Assembly (NCBI GenBank): GCA_041392805.1
Contig: JAWKLJ010000001.1
Location: 4,216,001-4,280,000, forward strand
DNA: 64,000 bases
Source of the DNA: Saprospiraceae bacterium
Lineage (GTDB): Bacteria; Bacteroidota; Bacteroidia; Chitinophagales; Saprospiraceae
Direction: 5' to 3'
Shown: positions 26,301 through 34,196 of the stretch, in pieces
Position numbering within the stretch: position 1 is the stretch's first letter
Layout: each line of letters begins with the position of its first letter
Translations under genes and position numbers: made by a program
Notes under the pieces: model-generated
Databases searched by the model: none
What the model was told of the DNA's origin: nothing
The model's input: the letters and a program-made list of their open reading frames with translations, nothing else

Positions 26301-26356
26301 GAGAATAAACAAACGAGGGCTAAAAGGTGTAATTTGATGATTGTTGAATGGTTCAT
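23339..26356 (-). CDS. Secreted PQQ-sugar-dehydrogenase-like protein with Ig, PA14 and T9SS sorting domains
   Basis: A 1005-aa exported multidomain protein. After a signal peptide (about 1-25) comes a sugar-dehydrogenase propeller (about 30-360; MTVDHHGRVWLLEKDGRV, YGLRNPFSMTFD, PGRNYGWPLEEG). An Ig-like module follows (about 385-470; LSYQWQKNGVDITGANS), a further beta-domain, a PA14 domain (about 660-790; GLLGQYYTEMN, TFYTRSDDGVRLWIND), an SdrD B-like module (GKVWLDVDGNGQFDLGES) and a type A T9SS C-terminal domain from IFPNPGQNQLN ending in KKWVKGG. It should be secreted and surface-attached, probably binding carbohydrate through PA14. It shares a strand with the exopolysaccharide-like genes upstream. 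Confidence 0.9.
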   Translation of the reverse strand: MNHSTIIKLHLLALVCLFSCLYSNAQGTFPEGFGFQVVQQGLNPVAMTVDHHGRVWLLEKDGRVLILDEDGTLLPEPFVQLFVDDYNERGLLGIALHPDMDNHPYVYLYYSVRDENHNRVSRFTANGDVALPGSELVLLELDQLAGAIHNGGAMQFGPDGMLYIATGEGALPQSAQNLNSLLGKVLRIEPDGRIPEDNPFYATLAGKYRSIWAYGLRNPFSMTFDHTNGRVFVCDVGQGDFEEINEILPGRNYGWPLEEGMWAQSAERPANYQDPFYAYSHNDGCAIVGAAFYRSHIPQFPEAYVGKFFFADYCEGYIHVLNPDNGQVEGVFASNVERPLAFAVNEENGDLYMLSRAGIGGGSPVDNTSTEAGSLWKIFFSGNGSPFIAVHPSPVFLPEGEDAFFSIQALGAGNLSYQWQKNGVDITGANSRTLQYPSVHASDNESTFRCIVANEVGRDTSEVALLSVTTNRRPEVFITSPVLGETFKAGDTIHFSGWANDPEEGLIATDKLCWKIDLHHNEHNHPLLHQVCGITEGTFVIPKVTETDTNIWLRVYLTAEDNVGLKRSTYQEVFPEYTSIYLDGPHGLSINIDGKIRTLPYRFSSLKNLQHAIQVPFTQQVGDSLYVFRQWRDGHDALLKTFFAAEGSLSHGLIYDAFNFGNGEGLLGQYYTEMNLAEENFSFERIDTTIHFEWDQGTPMPDNRVDFFSIRWTGEVQAVLTEEYTFYTRSDDGVRLWINDQLIIDKWVPQAATEHKGTFFMEAGKRYPIRMEYFEQGGGATASLSWSSARTSKQIIPKQQLFLPAAERIAMRGKVWLDVDGNGQFDLGESALDKVSVLVYQAQNAHLVASTQSNDKGEWLIADLAAGTYQLQFIPDIKHQNLLPAGELDGAGISPIFEIEAGEELVFDASFIAPELLRGVGLKSTQIFPNPGQNQLNMQLVTGFKGSLTVALFDVSGRQLAQRQFELQRGMNRMVWDMSSYQKGVYWLRFSDGNSVLNKKWVKGG

Positions 26357-26464
26357 ATCGCTAAAAATTGAAGTGGATTTAAAAAAAGAGCATGAGTCAT
26401 CTGTGCGCTAATCCTTTTCTCTAAAAACTTGGGATGACCCATGTTCCAAACCCCATATATTTTG

Positions 26465-28342
26465 TTAAAAATGAAACCCGTAGCCGAAAAAGACGGCCTG
26501 TAGGCCAACCATGCTTAAAGTGGCCAGAACAATACCAGTCAGGATTAACAAAAATGGTACAAACACTAATGCCTTAACCCATTTGCTGGTCCATCCGAGG
26601 TGGTGCATCACTGGCAATAAAATAAACGCCAGACATAAGCCCATAAAGCTAATCTGGAACATATACACACACATCACTAAAAACAATAGGCCTGTTCCCA
26701 CTTCAAATGCTTGTACGACCATTTGGTCTGGGTGACTCTTGTTTATGAAATCTTGGTAATTGGCTTGCCATTGCTGCCGCCAACTGCGCCCCTTTTGTTG
26801 CTGCGTCCCATCCTGTTGCTTCACATCACCTGTTACCAGGAAGATGGCTTTCCCTGAAATCATATAAGCGATGACACCCAAAGAAGAAAGTGGTGAAAGG
26901 GCTGCATAAAGGGCGGTGCTATGTCCCAAAAACTTGAAGAGCCGCCACGGCCGATGAAACAAGGCGAGTACAAAACAGAGCACAGGGGCAAAGAAGGTCA
27001 TAATGGTGATTACAAAAAAGTCCCAATCGTAAATAACATTAAAACCATTATTAAGGACCATTACTGGGAAAACAAACTCTTTTCCGCCCAAAGCAAAGGT
27101 GATTTCCTGCCAGGTGCCAAAAAAGTAGGGTAATACGAGGTTGGCATTTACCATAAAAAGGAAATAAAGTAAGGTCAGCGGTAAATTAAGTGTCGGGAAA
27201 AGGATATCAAATTTCTCTGGCCAGCTGATGTTTTTAGCTTTTAGTAGCCATGCCATTTTTTTAGATAAAAATTCGCTGGTACCTCTTGTCCATTTCATAT
27301 GACGCACCCTGAAAGACCGCACGGTATCAGGAAAATCCTCATAACAAATGACATTTTCAACAAATTTGCCTCGATAACCTCTTTCTCTGGCTTCAATAGC
27401 GAACCCGAGGTCTTCGCTCACGATGTCGGGGAATCCGCCGATCTCCTCCCAGCACTTGCGTCGCAGGAGCGCCCCGTGCCCCAAAAACATAACAAACCCA
27501 TAATTATTGCGAAGGGGTTGGTACCATTTCCAGTGGATATCTATCCCTATCCCCAAGGCTTGAGCCAGCGGACTTTTGGCGGCAGGGTTAGCGCGGTGAT
27601 TGGCCTGGACAAAACCGCAACTGGGGTCGGCCTCCATGACCGGTACCAACTTGCTGATAAAGTCGGTAGGAAGTATTTCATCTGCATCCGCGATAGCAAA
27701 ATAAGGCTCTTTGGTCGCTACCATACTTAAGCCATGGTTCATGTTTCCGGCTTTAAAAGCCTTTCGATCTGGCCTTCTGACAACCGTTACCAGGTCAGGG
27801 TATTGCGCTGCAAAATGATCTACCTGTTGTTTGTTTTGCTCATTGGAACTATCATCCAATATATACACCTGAAAATTGGGGTAGTCCTGCTGCACACATG
27901 AAACTACGCTTTCTTCCACAAAATCGTTACAAGTTGTATAAAGAATGGCCACTGCCGGTGGATCATCCATGCAGTCTTCTGCAACGGCCAGTGGTTTGCC
28001 AGGGAAAAGACGAACATAAAGGGCGAATACAACGACTCCAATGTTGTACAAGCCATACAACCAGGCAAAATCAATGAAACCGATGAATAAGAGTAGTGCT
28101 ACTTTGCTTGGCAGATTATAAGCGATATCTAGCAAAAGGAGCAAACGCGGCTGAAACCATATTATGGCAGCAAACCAAGCTGAAAAAATAAAAAGGTACA
28201 GGGCAGCGCTCGGCGGTTTGCTATAAACAAGCGGCTCCTTTTTTGTTTGTATCTTTTGTGGAATGACAATGGATTTTTGCGTTAGCTCCAGTGTCTTATG
28301 GTCTGAAATATGTAGTGTTCTTTCCTTTGGTATAGAATACAT
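26465..28342 (-). CDS. Membrane glycosyltransferase family 2, cellulose-synthase-like
   Basis: A 625-aa processive GT2. Two N-terminal membrane helices (about 45-65 and 80-110) precede the catalytic domain with D140 (TTCND), D163/D164 (ILDDSS), the DAD triad D219-A-D221, E310-D311 (SEDLG) as base, and RHMKW at 347-351 where cellulose synthases have QxxRW. Several C-terminal helices follow and form the polymer channel. The last part has no PilZ domain. It should polymerise an activated sugar and export the chain across the inner membrane; the sugar is unknown. It lies 100 bp downstream of the YaiO-like outer-membrane gene, matching an export system. Confidence 0.9.
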   Translation of the reverse strand: MYSIPKERTLHISDHKTLELTQKSIVIPQKIQTKKEPLVYSKPPSAALYLFIFSAWFAAIIWFQPRLLLLLDIAYNLPSKVALLLFIGFIDFAWLYGLYNIGVVVFALYVRLFPGKPLAVAEDCMDDPPAVAILYTTCNDFVEESVVSCVQQDYPNFQVYILDDSSNEQNKQQVDHFAAQYPDLVTVVRRPDRKAFKAGNMNHGLSMVATKEPYFAIADADEILPTDFISKLVPVMEADPSCGFVQANHRANPAAKSPLAQALGIGIDIHWKWYQPLRNNYGFVMFLGHGALLRRKCWEEIGGFPDIVSEDLGFAIEARERGYRGKFVENVICYEDFPDTVRSFRVRHMKWTRGTSEFLSKKMAWLLKAKNISWPEKFDILFPTLNLPLTLLYFLFMVNANLVLPYFFGTWQEITFALGGKEFVFPVMVLNNGFNVIYDWDFFVITIMTFFAPVLCFVLALFHRPWRLFKFLGHSTALYAALSPLSSLGVIAYMISGKAIFLVTGDVKQQDGTQQQKGRSWRQQWQANYQDFINKSHPDQMVVQAFEVGTGLLFLVMCVYMFQISFMGLCLAFILLPVMHHLGWTSKWVKALVFVPFLLILTGIVLATLSMVGLQAVFFGYGFHF

Positions 28343-28442
28343 GAGGATTTTCTATTTATGAGGCCATAGGCGTCGCCTGTTCACATGGCTGTGTACATAA
28401 AGGCTAGACCTGTGTAGACCTTGTTGGAGAAATTTTATCGGA

Positions 28443-29789
28443 TTATCGCACTAATTTATCAACGCGAACCTTGATGCCCAGGGCAACGGAGGTAAAGTCG
28501 TAATAAACGCCCTTCTCTTGTCTGAGTACCAATTGCCCCCAGAGTAGTCGATGAATGGGCGCCAAACCGGTAAGACTCCAACCGTAGAGGGTTGGTCTTT
28601 CGCCATTTTCATTCAAACTACTGGTGCCATAGAAGCCAGAGGCATTGACCTCAAAGGCCGTCGCGGGCCTGTATTGCGCCCCCAACTGGATGCGATGCTC
28701 TGATGTATTCGAAGCTGGTGGTTGTACGAAATAATAGACGGGTTCGATATTGAGGTTTTCCAGTAATGGGAGATTGAGTGAAAAGTATGTCATCCACTCT
28801 GTGTTTGTATGTTGACCAAAACCTGCATAAGCACCTACTTTTAATCGGATACCTTGTGGGAGGAAGTAGACTTGCCCTCCGGAAACGAGGTGTTGGTACT
28901 GGTCTTTGTCCAGGAATCGAATCCCGTATTCCAATTCACTGATCAGGTTTTTATTCCATTGATGAACAGCTCCCATTGCCACGGTTGGCGCCGCTTTGTC
29001 ACGGCGAGCAAAATTGAGGATGTCCAGGGCCAGTGAATTGTCGTATTTGGCGAAACCTCGCCATTGCTTGGCCAGCTGAGCACTCAACTGTAAACCGCGA
29101 AGGCCTAGTTTCTGCTCCTTTTCACCCAGCCAGGAATACCCGCCCCATATATCCATCTCTATAAGGTTGGGAGCTCTTTGGGCAGTTTCGATCAATTGAA
29201 TGGCTTCGGCTGAGCCAGGCGATAGTTCCAACGCTCGTTTAAAGGCTGTTTCGGCAGCTTCATTGTCTTTATTTTCTAAATGAGCCATGCCTTTTCCGAT
29301 AAACAAATCATATTGTTGCGGATGCCTGCTAATGATTTCATCAAAATAGTGCAGAGCAGCTTGTGGATTACCTTGCCATAAATAAGAAAAGGCGATTCCT
29401 TTTTTTGCATTGAGGTTATCCTGGTTTTTGCGCAATACTTGGGAGAAGGCGCTTCTTGCCAAGGCGTATTTGTGTGACCAGGCATAAGCATACGCCATAC
29501 CTATTGTGGCCTCTTCTTGGTTGGCACCTAAATCTAAAGCCTTTTTAAAACTTTCAATAGCTTCTTTGTAATGCCCCATCCAAGATAGGTTGAAGGCGTG
29601 GGCCAGCGTTGCTGCTGCGTTTGCGGGCTGCTGATTCAGGATGTCCTGAAAAATGCGTTCCGCTTGTCCATATTGTCCCGAAGTAGAAAGAGCCGTTGCC
29701 TGAGCAAGGTCTTGTGCCAATAAGGCAGAGGTGTTTAGTGATAGGTATCCTATAGATAGGAATAACCATCTGTACATAACTTTTTTCAT
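28443..29789 (-). CDS. TPR plus YaiO-family outer-membrane beta-barrel protein
   Basis: A 448-aa exported protein. A signal peptide ends near ALLAQ (residue 26), then about five TPR units occupy 27-205 (for example TAFKRALELSPGSAEAIQLIE), and the rest alternates hydrophobic and polar residues (VDKLVR at the end) like a beta-barrel of the YaiO family. Periplasmic TPRs joined to a barrel are the layout of BcsC/PgaA-like exopolysaccharide exporters, and the next gene is the matching inner-membrane GT2. A 21-bp-period direct repeat 66 bp upstream may be a LytTR operator. The barrel call is from pattern and family resemblance. Confidence 0.8.
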   Translation of the reverse strand: MKKVMYRWLFLSIGYLSLNTSALLAQDLAQATALSTSGQYGQAERIFQDILNQQPANAAATLAHAFNLSWMGHYKEAIESFKKALDLGANQEEATIGMAYAYAWSHKYALARSAFSQVLRKNQDNLNAKKGIAFSYLWQGNPQAALHYFDEIISRHPQQYDLFIGKGMAHLENKDNEAAETAFKRALELSPGSAEAIQLIETAQRAPNLIEMDIWGGYSWLGEKEQKLGLRGLQLSAQLAKQWRGFAKYDNSLALDILNFARRDKAAPTVAMGAVHQWNKNLISELEYGIRFLDKDQYQHLVSGGQVYFLPQGIRLKVGAYAGFGQHTNTEWMTYFSLNLPLLENLNIEPVYYFVQPPASNTSEHRIQLGAQYRPATAFEVNASGFYGTSSLNENGERPTLYGWSLTGLAPIHRLLWGQLVLRQEKGVYYDFTSVALGIKVRVDKLVR

Positions 29790-29854
29790 AATAGCACAAT
29801 GAATTAATGTGCTTCAAATCTCTTGATTACTTGGCCTTTTTGAAAATAAATGTC

Positions 29855-29881
29855 GCTGAACGGGAATTCTGCACGGCTGGA
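29855..29881 (-). promoter_or_regulatory. Candidate LytTR operator upstream of the YaiO-like gene
   Basis: On the minus strand TCCAGC (29881-29876) and TTCAGCGA (29860-29853) stand 21 bp apart as direct repeats. LytTR regulators bind two such direct repeats with about one 21-bp period. The same TTCAGC pair with identical period occurs upstream of the YceI gene at 34123-34149. The centre of the site is about 80 bp upstream of the start codon. Confidence 0.5.
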
Positions 29882-29891
29882 CCGGATCGTT

Positions 29892-30647
29892 TTACACCTC
29901 CTCCCCCGTCAGCCACTTTTTGAAGTACGGTGAGCGTTCGGTACTAACAATGGTTTCTGCCTTTGTTGAGGGTGTCAAATGGATTTTTACGCGGGATTTG
30001 GAATAGGCGATCATCTCGTCTATGGCCTTAATATGCACGATAAACTGCCTATTGATGCGGAAAAATTGATCAGGATGGAGTATTTCTTCCAGTTTTTCGA
30101 GGGATTGATCCAATGGGTATTTTTGCCCTTTCCAATCTATGACGAAGGTGATTTTATCTTCTGTAAAAAAATAAGCGGCATCGGAGGTATCAATCAAGCG
30201 GAGCCGTTGCCCCACTTTGATAAGAAAGCGATGACACTGTTTATCCTTTTGAAGGATTTCGGCCAGTTGGGTATAATCGAAAGCTTTTGAATTTGTCCAG
30301 CTTTTGAACTTATGGATACTTTGCTCCAGTTCCGCTTTTTTAATCGGTTTTAGTAAGTAATCGATGGCATTGACTTTGAACGCCTGGATCGCGTATTGGT
30401 CATAAGCCGTTGTGAAAATAATGGGTTTATCTATGATGGTATGCTTGAAAATCTCAAAGCTTGAACCATCTGCCAAATGAATATCCAAAAAGATCAAATC
30501 GGGTAATGGCTCTTTTGCAATGACATTGAGGGTTTCAATAATGCTGTCCATCTGACCGACAATTTCCATGGTCGGGTCAATTTCTGTGACTAGTTTTTCC
30601 AGACGCCTTGCTGCGGCTGCTTCATCTTCAATAATCCAAACTTTCAT
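29892..30647 (-). CDS. LytTR-family response regulator
   Basis: A 251-aa regulator. The receiver domain (1-115) has acidic E7-D8, phospho-acceptor D55 (IFLDIHL), T79-T80 and K100 (LLKP). The LytTR DNA-binding domain (about 140-245) shows FLIKVGQRLRLIDTSDAAYF and FFRINRQFIVHIKAIDEM. It overlaps the kinase gene by 4 bp (ATGA-type junction), so the two are translationally coupled. LytTR proteins activate genes from paired direct repeats; such repeats lie upstream of the YceI gene that heads this operon and of the YaiO-like gene that follows it. Confidence 0.95.
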   Translation of the reverse strand: MKVWIIEDEAAAARRLEKLVTEIDPTMEIVGQMDSIIETLNVIAKEPLPDLIFLDIHLADGSSFEIFKHTIIDKPIIFTTAYDQYAIQAFKVNAIDYLLKPIKKAELEQSIHKFKSWTNSKAFDYTQLAEILQKDKQCHRFLIKVGQRLRLIDTSDAAYFFTEDKITFVIDWKGQKYPLDQSLEKLEEILHPDQFFRINRQFIVHIKAIDEMIAYSKSRVKIHLTPSTKAETIVSTERSPYFKKWLTGEEV

Positions 30648-33517
30648 AATTTGCTATTGTTCATGATGGGAATACTCACTTTAAATTCATTACCAGCTTC
30701 TCCAATCAATACCTTTTTGGCGGTCAGCAAGCTATATCTTTTGATGATACTATCTAAACCGAAGCCCGTTGATGGTTCTGCTACGATCTTCCTTTGCAGG
30801 TGATTGCGAATCGTAATATAACTACCATTTTCAGGGTAAATCGCAATCTCAAGTGGTTGTTGTTTGCTAATAATATTGTGCTTTACAGCATTTTCTAATA
30901 ACATTTGCAAGGTAAGTGGAACGATATATGATCCTTGTTCTCCTTTCTCTATGGCTACATGCAGGTTGTTGCCGAAGCGCTTTTTCAATAGAAAGGTGTA
31001 GTCTTCTACCATCTTCAATTCCTCTTCTAATGGAATAAGTTCTTTTTCTCTGTATTGCAAAATGCTACGATAAAAATCAGCTAATTTCTCTACATATTCT
31101 ACGGCCAAAGAAGGGTTTTCTTCAATAATCGTGATTAAGGTATTGAAATTATTAAATAGAAAATGGGGATTGATCTGACTCTTCAGTGTTTCAAATTGGC
31201 TTTCTAGTTTTTCTTTAACCAACGAAGCTTCCCTTTGCATCCGTTTTTCTCGGGTCCGGATAAATAAATAGATTAGCCCCACAAAGAGTAGGATAAATAA
31301 GATGATAAACCAGGTTTGTAGCCATATTGGCGGACTGATATGAAAGGCATACTGAATAATGGGTTCATTGTGAAAGCGGCCATTTTCGGTGGAGGAAACC
31401 ATAAAGGTATAATCGCCATGCGGCAAGTTGGGATAGACAGTTTGGTTATCCTTTGAGATAATCCAGTCGTGGTTATAGCCCTCCAATTTGTAGCGATAAC
31501 GAACGGATCCCGGATCCGTATACCACAAACCAACGTATTCAAAAGCTAAATTATTTTCGTTGTACTTTAGACGAGGCAGCGCTCCTTTTTGTAAAGCTTT
31601 AAAATTTACCGAAACACTTTTTAGGATATTGGCCGGATGGATACTCAAGTCGTTGGATAAGGCTGCATACCGAATGATTCCTTTATCGGTGCCTATCCAA
31701 ATATCACCGCGATTATCAAAGCTATAGGTATTCAAATTGGGGTTGATATGTTCTACCCCTGCTTCTCTCCCAAAATAAATCAAATGGTTGGTGGTCGGAT
31801 CAAAATGGTCGATGCCCCTGGGATGTAAAATCAATATTTTTCCATTTTTGTCAGTGACCAACCCGCTAATGTTTAAGTCGCGGAGCCCTTCTTTATATCC
31901 AAGGTGCCTGAAGTTTTGCCCATCAAAACCATAAACGCCATTTCGAACAGTACTAAACCAAATATGACCTTGCGCATCTTCCGTGATAGAATAGACCGAT
32001 TTGATGGGGACACTATCTGCTTCCAGGTAACGTTTTAACTGACCATTTTCAAGTACGCTAATGCCTTGTCCATCGGTTCCAAACCACGTTCTTTGTTTTT
32101 GATCGACAAATACTTTATAGATAAAATTAGTTCCTAGTTCGGTTTCATAGTCCAATTGCCGGATAACTGAAGCCGAGTAATGCATCGGGTTGTGGCTAAG
32201 GTCCAATTCTACTACGCCGCCAAGGGTCGCCAACCAGATATGATTTGAGGTTCCATCGATAGAAAGGATACTTCCATTGGGCAGGCCGTTTTGCTCACTT
32301 ATTCGTCGATGTAGGTTCAAATTGGGATCAAGCAAAATGACGCCGTTTCCAAAAGTGCCTACCCAAATATTGCCATAAGCGTCTTCAAACAGACTCAATA
32401 CATTATCAGGCAAGATCATTTTGAATACGCCTTCGCCCAAACTATCCGACTCAAATAGATAAAGCCCCGTTTGCACGCCTACCCACAATCGATTCCGTCC
32501 ATCCATTCTAATGGCCTGTAAATTTTCTAAATCATTTTGGATAAAAGCAAAATGGCAATTGGTTGACAACAATCCCTCCTGATTGCTCAATACCCACATA
32601 TTCCCTTCCCCGTCCATATGCAAATCGAATATTTTGGCGGTAGAAAGCGCCTGGTATTTCAGCTGCTTGATACGCTTTTCTTTCAAATCAAATTGCCAGA
32701 CACCATTGCTTTCTGTTCCTATCCACAATTCCCGATCTTCAATTAATTCCATCGACTTAATGACGCCGTGGTGCCAGTTTTTCAATGGGAAGCTGACCTC
32801 CATCGTGGTTTCATTGATTTGGCAAAAGCCCTGCTCATAGGTTCCCACCCAGCAATTTCCTTCCGAATCTGGTAAGATATACCGTACAATTTCGTCGGGT
32901 AGACCCTCTTCTCTACCCAATGTTCTTACCTTCTTTTTGCCATCTTCCAGCCAGCAGATACTAATGCCTCCATCTGTACCTACCCACATCCGTCCGTTAT
33001 TATCTTTCGCCAGCACGTAGATGTCCAATCCCGACAGGCCTTCTTCTGTACCAAAGTTGTACATCCTCCGGCCATCCCAATAGTATAGCCCCTCTCCGTA
33101 GGTGGCAAACCAGGTACGCCCGGCTTCATCTTGGGCAAAGCCGCTAATCGCTACCTTAGGCAAACCTTCTTCTGGCTCCCAAGGCATTAATATATCATGC
33201 TGATTTAAATGGAAAATGGCGCCGTCTTCATATCCAACCCATAAAATGGCCGCCCCATCTTTAAAGATCGCGGTTACCTTATTCACCCCCGTGGTATCCA
33301 TGCGCTGAAAGGTCTGAAAATCAAAACCATCGTATCGCATTAAGCCATTTTGCCCCCCTAGCCACAGAAAGTCTCCTTCGGGTTGGTACAAGAGGTTAGG
33401 CTGGGTGCCACCTAAGTCCTCCGGTAGTTCGTGTTGCTTGAAAGCAGGCGTCTGGCTACAGAGTGACCAGGCCGCACATAAGACGACCAAGCAGGTAAAT
33501 AAGGAATGGCTTCTCAC
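30644..33517 (-). CDS. Hybrid-type sensor kinase with Reg_prop propeller and LytS-like kinase core
   Basis: A 957-aa membrane sensor. After a signal or membrane anchor (1-20), residues 30-650 contain many two-component propeller repeats with recurring WVGT and WFGTDG units (for example DNNGRMWVGTDGGIS and GNIWVGTFGNGV). A Y_Y_Y sensor domain follows (YRYKLEGYNHDWI), then one membrane helix (about 735-757), a coiled region, and a HisK_LytS core with the phosphorylatable His in QINPHFLFNNFNT near residue 783, plus an ATP-binding domain with NAVKHN. No receiver is fused. It overlaps both the YceI gene upstream and the regulator downstream by 4 bp. Confidence 0.93.
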   Translation of the reverse strand: MRSHSLFTCLVVLCAAWSLCSQTPAFKQHELPEDLGGTQPNLLYQPEGDFLWLGGQNGLMRYDGFDFQTFQRMDTTGVNKVTAIFKDGAAILWVGYEDGAIFHLNQHDILMPWEPEEGLPKVAISGFAQDEAGRTWFATYGEGLYYWDGRRMYNFGTEEGLSGLDIYVLAKDNNGRMWVGTDGGISICWLEDGKKKVRTLGREEGLPDEIVRYILPDSEGNCWVGTYEQGFCQINETTMEVSFPLKNWHHGVIKSMELIEDRELWIGTESNGVWQFDLKEKRIKQLKYQALSTAKIFDLHMDGEGNMWVLSNQEGLLSTNCHFAFIQNDLENLQAIRMDGRNRLWVGVQTGLYLFESDSLGEGVFKMILPDNVLSLFEDAYGNIWVGTFGNGVILLDPNLNLHRRISEQNGLPNGSILSIDGTSNHIWLATLGGVVELDLSHNPMHYSASVIRQLDYETELGTNFIYKVFVDQKQRTWFGTDGQGISVLENGQLKRYLEADSVPIKSVYSITEDAQGHIWFSTVRNGVYGFDGQNFRHLGYKEGLRDLNISGLVTDKNGKILILHPRGIDHFDPTTNHLIYFGREAGVEHINPNLNTYSFDNRGDIWIGTDKGIIRYAALSNDLSIHPANILKSVSVNFKALQKGALPRLKYNENNLAFEYVGLWYTDPGSVRYRYKLEGYNHDWIISKDNQTVYPNLPHGDYTFMVSSTENGRFHNEPIIQYAFHISPPIWLQTWFIILFILLFVGLIYLFIRTREKRMQREASLVKEKLESQFETLKSQINPHFLFNNFNTLITIIEENPSLAVEYVEKLADFYRSILQYREKELIPLEEELKMVEDYTFLLKKRFGNNLHVAIEKGEQGSYIVPLTLQMLLENAVKHNIISKQQPLEIAIYPENGSYITIRNHLQRKIVAEPSTGFGLDSIIKRYSLLTAKKVLIGEAGNEFKVSIPIMNNSKL

Positions 33518-34068
33518 GATGATTGCTTTTCTAGATCTGCTTCAATCGTTACGGCTATTTCCTCCGCAATTTTTTGAAACATTATTTTCGGAATGGTTAT
33601 CTCATGTTCATTTAATAATACGGTAAAGGCGGATTTTAAACTTAGTTTTCCATTCACAATGGTTATGGAGGCTTTTATGATTCGCTCTTGTTCTATACCA
33701 TGGATATTCAATTTCCCTTTGGTGCGTACTTCATAAGTACCATTGGTATTCCAGTCAATTGATTCTATAATCTTACCACTAAAAGTGGCCTTGGTATACT
33801 TTTTTGTTTCTAGGTAGTTTTCATTAAAGTGCTCTTTTTGCAAGGGACTATTAAACCCTTGAAAAGAATGCATGTCAACCGAAAAGGCAAAAGCATTTTG
33901 TATTACATCAATGATTCCTCTTAACGTCTCGGAATTAGCCTCTATAAGTTCTAATGGGGCATCTGACTTAAAATGAATGGAACCTTCACTGGTCACAAAG
34001 CGGACCTGTGCAGTGATATGGAATACTTGGAGTAGAAAGACGAAACACAATATGAAATTTACTTTCAT
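33514..34068 (-). CDS. YceI-like periplasmic protein
   Basis: A 184-aa exported protein with a signal peptide to about residue 20 (FHITAQ). The rest resembles the YceI lipid-binding beta-barrel: IHFKSDAPLELIEANS, an internal FSVDMHSFQGFNSPLQKEHF, then YEVRTKGKLNIHGIEQERI. YceI proteins carry polyisoprenoid-type lipids in the periplasm. Its stop overlaps the sensor kinase start by 4 bp, so the kinase is translated from the same message. It may be a ligand-binding partner or a target of the system. The operator-like repeats at 34123-34149 would make the operon autoregulated. Confidence 0.85.
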   Translation of the reverse strand: MKVNFILCFVFLLQVFHITAQVRFVTSEGSIHFKSDAPLELIEANSETLRGIIDVIQNAFAFSVDMHSFQGFNSPLQKEHFNENYLETKKYTKATFSGKIIESIDWNTNGTYEVRTKGKLNIHGIEQERIIKASITIVNGKLSLKSAFTVLLNEHEITIPKIMFQKIAEEIAVTIEADLEKQSS

Positions 34069-34122
34069 TTTTTTTATTTGTGCGAGCTTATTACATTATA
34101 GAAAGATATACAAATTTAGCTA

Positions 34123-34149
34123 GCTGAACAGGAAAAAACAATCGCTGAA
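34123..34149 (-). promoter_or_regulatory. Candidate LytTR operator upstream of the YceI-kinase-regulator operon
   Basis: On the minus strand TTCAGC occurs twice, at 34149-34144 and 34128-34123, with a period of exactly 21 bp; the flanks are ATTCAGCGA and GTTCAGCTA. The arrangement is the standard two-direct-repeat site of LytTR regulators. It lies 55-81 bp upstream of the YceI start and shares the half-site with the site at 29855-29881. Confidence 0.55.
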
Positions 34150-34184
34150 TGGGTTTTAGTAAAGCATCAAACCTCAAAACTCCC

Positions 34185-34192
34185 TATATTTG
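34185..34192 (+). promoter_or_regulatory. -7 box TATATTTG before the TPR gene
   Basis: TATATTTG matches TAnnTTTG and ends only 4 bp before the ATG at 34197. The transcript would start at or near that ATG, so the message could be leaderless, or the true start could be one of the ATGs at 34218 and 34221. Confidence 0.5.
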
Positions 34193-34196
34193 TAAA

